NCBI GenBank assembly: GCA_035644215.1
Contig: DASQPA010000251.1
Coordinates: 1-29,993, forward strand
Origin: DASQPA01 sp035644215
GTDB taxonomy: Bacteria > Acidobacteriota > Thermoanaerobaculia > Multivoradales > UBA5704
Reading direction: 5' to 3'
DNA length: 29,993 nt
The notes beneath the pieces are model-generated. The model was not told the DNA's origin, did not search any database, and worked only from the letters and a program-made list of their open reading frames with translations. The position numbers were made by a program, and so were the translations under genes. Shown in pieces: positions 1 to 6,049 of this stretch (positions within the stretch are counted from its first letter, which is position 1; each line of letters opens with the position of its first letter).

Positions 1-2
1 GC

Positions 3-410
3 CAGCCATTCACCCAGGCCGGCCACTTCCACTCCCGCCCCTCGGCCGCGGGGACCGGCTACGATCCCACCGCCACGGGCGGCACCAACCTGGGGCCGAC
101 GAGCAAGAAGCTCGTCGACCAGGTGAAGGCGGCGACGGCCGCGGCACAGAGTGAAAACCCCAACCTCCCCGTCCCGGCCGACCTCGTGACCTCCTCGGCC
201 TCCGGGCTCGACCCGCACGTGACCCCGGCTGCGGCCGAGTTCCAGGTGCCGCGGGTGGCTCGCGAGCGTGGCCTCCCGGAGGCCACGGTGCGCCAGCTGG
301 TGGCCGCCCACACCGAGGGGCGGACGCTCGGGGTGCTGGGCGAGCCGCGGGTGAACGTGCTGGAGCTGAATCTGGCGCTGGACCAACTTCAGGGTTGGGC
401 TCGGCGGTGA
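3..410 (+). CDS. kdpC: Potassium-transporting ATPase subunit C (KdpC), 3' part
   Basis: The reading frame is open from the window edge to a TGA at 408-410, so only the C-terminal part of about 135 residues is seen. It carries KdpC hallmarks: a 'SRPSAAG' stretch, 'GGTNLGPTS', 'DLVTSSASGLDPHVTPAAA', then 'RVARERGL' and 'HTEGRTLGVLGEPRVNVLELN'. KdpC is the single-span periplasmic subunit that stabilises the high-affinity K+ pump KdpFABC. The kdpA/kdpB genes are expected just upstream, outside the window. A KdpD-type sensor follows about 265 bp downstream on the same strand, the usual kdp order. Confidence 0.96.
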   Translation, partial: QPFTQAGHFHSRPSAAGTGYDPTATGGTNLGPTSKKLVDQVKAATAAAQSENPNLPVPADLVTSSASGLDPHVTPAAAEFQVPRVARERGLPEATVRQLVAAHTEGRTLGVLGEPRVNVLELNLALDQLQGWARR

Positions 411-632
411 GGCCCCTCACCCCCCCTACCCCCCCTCTCCCGGCCCGCCCCCCCTTCCCCCGGGAGAGGGGGGATAAAAAAAGAAGCGTGGTGGTAGGGA
501 GCCATGGAGGCCCATGTCCCAGAGAGGGAGAAGTAGGCCACTCTCGCCGCCTACCACCTCGGTTTTTCTTTTTCCCCCTCTCCCGGGGGAAGGGGGGGCG
601 GTTGGGAGAGGGGGGTAGGGGGGTGAGGGGCC
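411..632. repeat. Long G/C-block inverted repeat between kdpC and kdpD
   Basis: The left arm (411 to about 499) and the right arm (550-632) are near-perfect reverse complements over about 80 bp. Both contain the same order of C-runs, a CCCCCGGGAGAGGGGG core, an A- or T-rich patch and a GTGGTAGG/CCTACCAC inner end. The central 50 nt are unpaired. Such C/G-block palindromes are usually dispersed intergenic repeats in GC-rich genomes. Transcribed RNA would form a very stable hairpin between kdpC and kdpD and could attenuate transcription. A shorter related palindrome lies at 28968-28990. No gene is seen in 411-675. Confidence 0.85.
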
Positions 633-675
633 TACCGGGGCCGAAGGTGAGGGGCCACCCCCGGGAGGCTCGCCC

Positions 676-2388
676 TTGACCTCCACCCCCGAGAGCTTCC
701 TCCGCCTCATCCACCGCTCGCGCCGCGGCCGGCTCAAGGTCTACCTGGGCTACGGCCCGGGGGTGGGCAAGACCTACCAGCTGCTGCTCGAAGGGCAGCG
801 GCTGAAGGTCCAGGGGGTGGACGTCGTCGTCGGTTTCGTCGAGACCCACGGCCGGGCGGAGACCGAGTCGCTCTGCCTGGGCCTCGACGTCCTCCCCCGC
901 CGGGGCGTGGTCTACCGCGGGGTGAAGCTGGAGGAGATGGACCTTGCGGCCCTCCTCGACCGCAAACCTGAGGTGGCGCTGATCGACGAGCTCGCCCATA
1001 CCAACGTGCCGGGGAGCGGCAACGTCAAGCGCTACCAGGACGTCCAGGAGGTGCTCGCCGCCGGCATCCACGTCATCACCACGGTCAACGTGCAGCACCT
1101 GGAGAGCCTCTACGACACGGTCGAGCGGCTGATCGGGGTGCGGGTCAAGGAGCGGGTGCCCGACTGGGTGATCGCCGAGGCCGACGAGATCGTCAACGTC
1201 GATCTGGCGACCGAGGACCTGCAGCGCCGGCTGGCCGAGGGGCGGGTCTACACCCCCGAGCGCGCCGACCAGGCGCTCGCCCACTTCTTCCGCAAGGGGA
1301 ACCTGGAGCAGCTGCGCGAGCTGGCGCTCCGCGAAGCGGCCTCGGTGCTCGAACGGAAGGGCCGCGGCCTCCCCGGCGAGGAGCCGGTGCAGGCCCCCGA
1401 CCAGCTCGCCGTCTGCCTCTCCTCGCGGAGCCCCGACGCGCCGGCTCTCCTGCGCTACGCCTCGCGCCTCGCCGGCCGCCTGAACCGCAACTGGTACGCC
1501 CTCTACGTCCAGACCCCCTCCGAGGACGCCTCGCACCTCGACGCCGCGACCCGGGGCGCGCTGTCGGAAGCGCTGGCGCTCGCCGGCCAGCTCGGGGCCA
1601 TGGTCTTCACCTTCAAGGGGGACGACGTGATCGACACCATCCTCCGCTTCGCCCGCGAGTACCGGGTGGGGCACCTGGTGGTGGGCCGCCCCACCCCGCG
1701 CCCGCTCTGGCGCCGCCTGGTCCGCACCTTGAGGCGCGACGGGCTCGACCTGCCGCGCCTCCTCGCCGAGGCCCGCGGAATGGCGGTGGTGGTCTTCGAC
1801 GCCGCGCCCGAGGCCGCGCCGGTGTCCTCCGCCACGCCGGCCACGCCGGCCGACATGCCGCGCCTACTCGGCCTCGACACCGCCGAGCCTCTCCGGCCGC
1901 TCCCGAAGCCGGTCGCCCGTCCCGCCGCGATCGCCTCCCTCGCCGCGCTCCTCGCCGAGCCGGCGATCCTCCTCTTCCCCGAGCCGGTCGGCAAGACCGA
2001 GCTCCTGGCCCGGCTGGTCCCGGCGGTCGCCGGCGGCTTCCCGGTCGATGCGGCGGACGTCCTGCGCCGGGTCGAGCGGCGGGAGGCCGAGGCCTCGACC
2101 TTCCTCTCCGTAGGGATCGCCCTGCCGCACGTCCGGGTGCCGGGGCTCGCCGCGCCGCGGGTCGGGCTCGCCCTGCCCCGGGCCGAGCTGGCGGGCTCCG
2201 GCCTCGCCGGCATCGAGGCGGTCTTCCTCTTCCTCTGCCCGGAGGAGGCGCCCGACCTCTGCCTGGGCCTCCTCGCCCAGGCCGCGAGGCTGTTCCGCGA
2301 TCCCACCTCCCGGACGGCCCTTCAGAAGGCCGGCAGCGCCGAAGAGGCGCTGGCGGTGCTCCAAAAGTGGGAGGCGGGGCGGGGGTAG
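676..2388 (+). CDS. KdpD N-terminal sensor domain fused to Usp and PTS EIIA domains, no histidine kinase
   Basis: 570 aa from a TTG start at 676, the first plausible start before the conserved KdpD block. Residues 20-230 are the cytoplasmic KdpD domain: Walker A GYGPGVGKT at 25-33, 'LIDELAHTN' at 102-110, and 'VNVQHLESLYDTV' at 137-149. Residues 242-376 look like a universal stress protein (Usp) domain. Residues 415-565 resemble a type-2 PTS EIIA (PtsN/fructose) domain, with 'GIALPHVRVPG' placing the phospho-acceptor histidine at H485. There are no KdpD membrane spans, DHp or catalytic kinase domain, so it cannot be an ordinary KdpD kinase. Short kinase-less KdpDs are known (e.g. Anabaena). 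In E. coli, PtsN controls K+ transport by binding KdpD, so this fusion may join both partners. The gene converges with the downstream mannosidase gene, 17 bp apart. Confidence 0.88.
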   Translation: MTSTPESFLRLIHRSRRGRLKVYLGYGPGVGKTYQLLLEGQRLKVQGVDVVVGFVETHGRAETESLCLGLDVLPRRGVVYRGVKLEEMDLAALLDRKPEVALIDELAHTNVPGSGNVKRYQDVQEVLAAGIHVITTVNVQHLESLYDTVERLIGVRVKERVPDWVIAEADEIVNVDLATEDLQRRLAEGRVYTPERADQALAHFFRKGNLEQLRELALREAASVLERKGRGLPGEEPVQAPDQLAVCLSSRSPDAPALLRYASRLAGRLNRNWYALYVQTPSEDASHLDAATRGALSEALALAGQLGAMVFTFKGDDVIDTILRFAREYRVGHLVVGRPTPRPLWRRLVRTLRRDGLDLPRLLAEARGMAVVVFDAAPEAAPVSSATPATPADMPRLLGLDTAEPLRPLPKPVARPAAIASLAALLAEPAILLFPEPVGKTELLARLVPAVAGGFPVDAADVLRRVERREAEASTFLSVGIALPHVRVPGLAAPRVGLALPRAELAGSGLAGIEAVFLFLCPEEAPDLCLGLLAQAARLFRDPTSRTALQKAGSAEEALAVLQKWEAGRG

Positions 2389-2405
2389 GCACGCGAGACC
2401 GTCGG

Positions 2406-3776
2406 CTACCAGGTCCGCCGCAGCGGGTGCGCCTCGGTGTTGAAGACCACCTGCTTCAGGTCCAGGGTGTCGTCCGGCGAGAGGAGCAGATAGAGATACT
2501 TGAGCGTTTCGGCCAGGAAGTAGCTGGGCATCAGGTCGCCCTTCTCCTTGGTGATGACGCTTTTGAGGACCGTGTAGCCGTCCGCGGTCCGGCAGTGGGT
2601 CTGGAGCGCGGTGAAGAAGGTCCGCCCCATCTCCAGGTAGCGCGGGTCCTTGGTGTACTTGTAGAGGTAGTAGGCGGACTCGACGATCTCCGGCCGCAGC
2701 GGGTAGCCGGGCTCGGTGACCTGCATGGTCCGGTAGTCTAAGACCTCGGGCTCGATGCCGTGGAGGTTCCACATCTTGTAGGCTGAATCTTCCAGCCGCC
2801 GCGCCCGGCCGAGATCGCCGCCCAGGGCGAGGACGGCGGGGAGGAAGGCGTGGAGGGCGCCGAACTCGGTCGCCGTGCGCTTCCCCGTCTCCCGGTCCGC
2901 CTGCCCGTACCAGAGCCCCGTGGGGGTGTCGTCGGCCAGGTGGCGGTGGATCGCGCGAACGCTCTCCAGCCACATCCGTTCGAGGTCCGGGTCGCCGAAG
3001 AGCCGCGAGCTCTTGAGGAGATACTCGTAGTAGGAGTCGATCCCGCCGCCCACGTGGCTGTTCGGGCTCGTCCACTCCCCCGTCTCGACGTCGATTTCCT
3101 CCCCCACCAGGCCGATCGGCGAGCGCCGCCGGTAGAGTTGGACGACGGCGTTCTTGGCCTTGCCGTAGAAGACCGGCTTGCCGGTGAGCTTCGCGAGGGT
3201 GCCGAATTCGAGCAGCAGGGTGCCGATCTCGGCCGGGTTGCTCTTCGCGCCGGAGGTCTTCCCCGTCTTCAGGTTGACGAACATGTAGGGCATGCCGGTC
3301 GGGGAGTCGAAGACCGGCAGCAGCCGGGTGCCCAGGTCCTCCGCGAGCTTGAGCAGGCGCCGGTCGCCGGTCGCCTGGTAGCCCGAGAGCAGCCCGCCGA
3401 GAAGGCGGATGGTGACCTCGAAGTTCTTGACCGGGGCGTCCACGTTGAAGGACAGCCGCTCGTCGATCAGGGCCCTCGCCTTGTCCGCTTCGTCCTTCAA
3501 GCCCAGGAGGAGGAGGGTGTCGAGAGCGTCGACCGGAGTCATGAGGAGCGGCCGGCTGTACCAGTCGCGCACCGTCCGGGAGACCGGCCGCAGCTCGTCG
3601 TGCCCCCAGGCATAGCGCTCGTACCCCTGCCAGGCATGAAGCATCTCCTCGCGCACCTGGGCGGCCCCGACGGCGCGATGTTCCACCGGCCGGGGCGCCG
3701 GCCGCGGACCGGGGCTGCTCCCGCAGCCGGAGAGGAGGAGCAGGAGGGCGAGGGCGGAGAGGGGGCGGGTTTTCAT
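2406..3776 (-). CDS. Glycoside hydrolase family 47-type alpha-mannosidase, lipoprotein
   Basis: 456 aa from an ATG at 3776-3774. The N-terminus is a lipoprotein signal with lipobox LSGC (C18), so it should be anchored in the cell envelope. The rest matches the (alpha/alpha)7 barrel of GH47 mannosyl-oligosaccharide 1,2-alpha-mannosidases and EDEM proteins: 'AWQGYERYAWGHDELRPVS' (48-66), 'DALDTLLLLG' (83-92), 'NFEVTIRLLGGLLSGY' (118-133; acidic E119), 'GGIDSYYEYLLK' (244-255; D247), 'LRPEIVESAYYLYKYT' (360-375; E363 and E366) and C-terminal 'NTEAHPLR' (446-453; T447, the usual Ca2+ ligand). Length and motif order fit a complete enzyme. The family cleaves alpha-1,2-linked mannose. The substrate here is unknown; scavenging of eukaryotic glycans or turnover of surface mannan is inference. 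Confidence 0.9.
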   Translation of the reverse strand: MKTRPLSALALLLLLSGCGSSPGPRPAPRPVEHRAVGAAQVREEMLHAWQGYERYAWGHDELRPVSRTVRDWYSRPLLMTPVDALDTLLLLGLKDEADKARALIDERLSFNVDAPVKNFEVTIRLLGGLLSGYQATGDRRLLKLAEDLGTRLLPVFDSPTGMPYMFVNLKTGKTSGAKSNPAEIGTLLLEFGTLAKLTGKPVFYGKAKNAVVQLYRRRSPIGLVGEEIDVETGEWTSPNSHVGGGIDSYYEYLLKSSRLFGDPDLERMWLESVRAIHRHLADDTPTGLWYGQADRETGKRTATEFGALHAFLPAVLALGGDLGRARRLEDSAYKMWNLHGIEPEVLDYRTMQVTEPGYPLRPEIVESAYYLYKYTKDPRYLEMGRTFFTALQTHCRTADGYTVLKSVITKEKGDLMPSYFLAETLKYLYLLLSPDDTLDLKQVVFNTEAHPLRRTW

Positions 3777-3891
3777 GGAAGGTCGGGACGGAGCTGGGGT
3801 CGGGAGATCGTAGTACGGATCTGCCCGCGGTGGACAGGTCGCAGCGAGCCCGCCAGCTCGCGCGGGTGCTGTGGGGTGTGGCGCCGGGACG

Positions 3892-5127
3892 TCAACGGCT
3901 CCCGAGGAGCCGGGCGCGGACCTTCGACGGGCGCACCGTATTCAGCGCGGTCTGATTCCAGGCGACCACAAAGCGGCCGTTCCGGCCGGCGACGACCGGA
4001 TCGTGCTGATTGCCCGGCGTCGTCTCGTTGAGCTGGAAGTCGCGGGTCAAGGGAAGGCCGCTCGGCCCAAAGGCGCGGCCGAAAATTCCCTCTCCTTCCC
4101 CGTCGCGGGCCTCTTGGTTCGTCCAGACCGCCACGAAGCCGCCGTCCGGCAGCGAGGCCAGGTCCCCCACCACGTCCTGCCCCTGGCCGCGAAGCTCGAC
4201 ACCGAAATCATCCGTCAGCGGCGAGCCGTCCGCGGCGAACCGCCGGGCGGTGACCGCGTCCGCGAGCCCATACGCGGACCAGGCCACGGTGAACGTGCCG
4301 TCCGGCGCCTGGCTCAACGCCGCCAACCCCGCCGCCCCGTTCGGGTCCTCCGAGCTCACCGCGACCTCGGCCCCGAGCGGCCGCCCACGAGGGGTGAGGC
4401 GCCGCATGCGGAGAGCGTAGAGCTCCTCCCAGCTGGTATAGAGGACGTTGAGCACCCCGTTTGGCGAGACGGCGAGGCCGGCCAGGAATTGATCGTCGAA
4501 GGTGCTCTCGTTGGCCCGGAACTCCGGGCTGAGCGGGACGCCGCCGGCCGTGTAGACGCGGGCATAGACGTCGGCTGCATGGACGTCCGCGCCCTCCTCG
4601 GTGTGGGTGAGGTGGTCCTCGGCCGCCGTCCAGGCCACGGCGAACCCGCCGCCGGGGCACAGGGCGAGCCGACCGCCAAACCGTGGCTGCGGGCTCCCGG
4701 CATGCACCTGGAAGGCCGGCCCCAACGCCTTGCCGGTGCGGTTGAACCGCTCGACGAGGACGCGAGTGGGCTTGCCGGGCGGGGTGTCCATCCAGGCGAC
4801 CAGGAAGCTGTCGTCCCGGTCCACCACCACCGAAGTCACCTGCGTGTTGCTGTCGGAGGGGGCGAGCAGGCGGATCTCGCCGCTCACCGGGGTGCCGGCG
4901 GCGCTGAAGAAGCGGGCATGGACGGAGCTCTTCTGCCCGATGTCCGTCCACGCCAGGACGAAGCCGCCGTCTGAGAACAGGTCGGTCACCGGCCAGACGT
5001 GGCTGCCCAGGGTCGCGACGTTGACCGCGATCTCCGAGCCGACCGGCCGGGGCGGCGCCGCCGCTGCGGGTGGGGTGAAAGTGGCGGCCAAGAGGATTCC
5101 CAGGCCGAGAAAGAGGGAGGGTTTCAT
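3892..5127 (-). CDS. Secreted repeat protein, probable beta-propeller
   Basis: 411 aa from an ATG at 5127-5125. A Sec signal peptide is clear (MKPSLFLGLGILLAATF, then an Ala-rich cleavage region ending near residue 24). The mature part consists of about six degenerate repeats of 55-65 residues. Each has a 'GGFVLAWTD'-type strand, a 'VHARFFSAAGTPVSGEIRL'-type strand-turn-strand and a closing '...VNE/ANE' element; clear copies start near 'DGGFVLAWT', 'DDSFLVAWM', 'GGGFAVAWT', 'DGTFTVAWS', 'DGGFVAVWT' and 'NGRFVVAWN'. This is the FxVAW repeat seen in many secreted proteins of environmental bacteria and is likely to fold as a six-bladed propeller. No catalytic motif was seen, so no function is assigned. 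About 115 bp without a gene separate it from the mannosidase gene downstream. Confidence 0.8.
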   Translation of the reverse strand: MKPSLFLGLGILLAATFTPPAAAAPPRPVGSEIAVNVATLGSHVWPVTDLFSDGGFVLAWTDIGQKSSVHARFFSAAGTPVSGEIRLLAPSDSNTQVTSVVVDRDDSFLVAWMDTPPGKPTRVLVERFNRTGKALGPAFQVHAGSPQPRFGGRLALCPGGGFAVAWTAAEDHLTHTEEGADVHAADVYARVYTAGGVPLSPEFRANESTFDDQFLAGLAVSPNGVLNVLYTSWEELYALRMRRLTPRGRPLGAEVAVSSEDPNGAAGLAALSQAPDGTFTVAWSAYGLADAVTARRFAADGSPLTDDFGVELRGQGQDVVGDLASLPDGGFVAVWTNQEARDGEGEGIFGRAFGPSGLPLTRDFQLNETTPGNQHDPVVAGRNGRFVVAWNQTALNTVRPSKVRARLLGSR

Positions 5128-5183
5128 GACTTCAATTATAACTCCAGGGACTCGCGCGGGGGCTCCAACCGTCCCGGGGCGCG

Positions 5184-5227
5184 GCCGGCCGGCTGGCGAT
5201 GCCTGCGATCCCTGCCAGCCGGCCGGC
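5184..5227 (-). terminator. Perfect 14-bp hairpin downstream of the GlsB-like gene
   Basis: GCCGGCCGGCTGGC (5184-5197) pairs perfectly with GCCAGCCGGCCGGC (5214-5227) around a 16-nt loop. It lies 26 bp after the stop of the GlsB-like gene and upstream of the secreted repeat protein gene, both on the minus strand. No U-run follows, so it is either a rho-independent-like terminator lacking the tract or a small palindromic repeat. Confidence 0.45.
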
Positions 5228-5253
5228 GATCTAGAGTTTGCCTTTGTACCCGA

Positions 5254-5505
5254 TCAGGCCCGCCGCCGGATCGCGTGATAGACGACGAGCACGACGATCG
5301 CGCCGACGATCGCCACGAAGAAGCTGTAGATGTTGAGGCCGGTCACCTTACTGAAACCGAGCAGGCCGAACAGCCACCCGCCGACGACCGCGCCGACGAT
5401 ACCGAGGATGATGTCGAGGAAGAACCCCTCCCCGCTCTTGTTGATGATCTTGCTGGCGATGAAACCGGAGATGAGGCCGAGGACGATCCATGCGAGGATA
5501 GACAT
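5254..5505 (-). CDS. GlsB/YeaQ/YmgE-family small membrane protein
   Basis: 83 aa, ATG at 5505-5503, preceded by a strong ribosome-binding site (AAAGGAGAGCC on the minus strand). The longer open frame upstream is not needed and runs into the tandem repeat. Three hydrophobic segments are visible at about 2-19, 28-50 and 58-77, with the family pattern 'GLISGFIASKIINKSGEGFFLDIILGIVGAVVGGWLF' split between the first two, and a basic C-terminus HAIRRRA. This is the transglycosylase-associated (Gls24-linked) family, often induced by stress; its exact role is unsettled. A GACTC...GAGTC hairpin (5529-5547) lies just upstream in the presumed 5' leader. Confidence 0.93.
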   Translation of the reverse strand: MSILAWIVLGLISGFIASKIINKSGEGFFLDIILGIVGAVVGGWLFGLLGFSKVTGLNIYSFFVAIVGAIVVLVVYHAIRRRA

Positions 5506-5683
5506 AAGGCTCTCCTTTATGTAGGTGGGACTCGGGCGGCCTGAGTCTACTGCACAAGCCGGTCGGAGTCCTCCGTCGTGATTCGTTCCTGCTCTCAGGG
5601 GGGAGGAACGCGGTGGTCGGCATCCTCGCCAGGTAGCGAATGAGATGAAGCTGCCGATCGGGTCCCTCCTGCGTGTGTCTGCA

Positions 5684-5956
5684 CGCAGTGACCGCGTACC
5701 TGCACGCGATAGCCGTGTACCAGCACTCGACGATCGCGCGCCTGAACGCAGTGACCGTGTGCAGGCACGCAATCACCGAGCGCCTGTACGCGGTGACCCC
5801 GCGCAGCCAGGCAATGACCGCGTACCTGCACGCGATGACCGCGCGCCTGTACGCAGTGACTGTGTGCCAGCACACGATGACTGCGTGCCTGTACGCAAGG
5901 TCCGCGCGCCTGTACGCAATCACCGTGTGACTGCGCGCAGTGACCGCGTACCTCTG
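5684..5956. repeat. 21-bp degenerate tandem repeat, 13 contiguous units
   Basis: The stretch divides without gaps into 13 units of exactly 21 bp. Most units start CGCAGTGACC or CGCGATGACC and continue GCGTGCCTGTA or GCGTACCTGCA. Because 21 is a multiple of 3, frames stay open on both strands and translate as heptad repeats, for example ARSDRVP on the plus strand and YRRAVIA on the minus strand. No candidate start has a convincing ribosome-binding site, so the array is more likely non-coding or a degenerated VNTR. A detached partial unit (CGCGATGACCGCGCG) lies at 5986-6000. Together 5506-6010 holds only this array and its flanks. Confidence 0.92.
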
Positions 5957-6010
5957 CGCGGGGCGCCGATGACTGACTGACTCCACGCGATGACCGCGCG
6001 ACGGCGGCAT

Positions 6011-6039
6011 TTGACAGCCTCCAGGAAGTTTAGTCTGAT
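6011..6039 (+). promoter_or_regulatory. Sigma-70-like promoter for the TIR-CHAT-STAND gene
   Basis: A perfect TTGACA (6011-6016) is followed by a 17-bp spacer and TCTGAT (6034-6039, 4 of 6 to consensus). Initiation would fall at about 6046-6050, on or next to the GTG at 6050, giving a leaderless or nearly leaderless mRNA. It sits immediately after the tandem repeat array. Inferred by eye only. Confidence 0.5.
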
Positions 6040-6049
6040 CTCAGGTACC

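Noticed and set aside
10..1674. Long minus-strand frame (about 550 codons) over kdpC and the KdpD-like gene
   Set aside because: It is the antisense shadow of the clearly homologous plus-strand genes in GC-rich DNA; the protein is compositionally skewed (GEVDL-rich) with no domains.
5684..5956. CRISPR-like array
   Set aside because: Units are contiguous 21-mers without spacers and there are no cas genes nearby, so it is a simple tandem repeat.
5645..5980. A 111-codon heptad-repeat ORF in the 21-bp array
   Set aside because: Any sequence with a 21-bp period keeps frames open; similar ORFs appear in other frames and strands, and there is no ribosome-binding site.
5990..6049. ATG 5990 as start of the TIR-CHAT-STAND protein
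   Set aside because: It lies in a stray tandem-repeat copy, upstream of the likely promoter, lacks an SD and would add 20 residues unlike any TIR leader.
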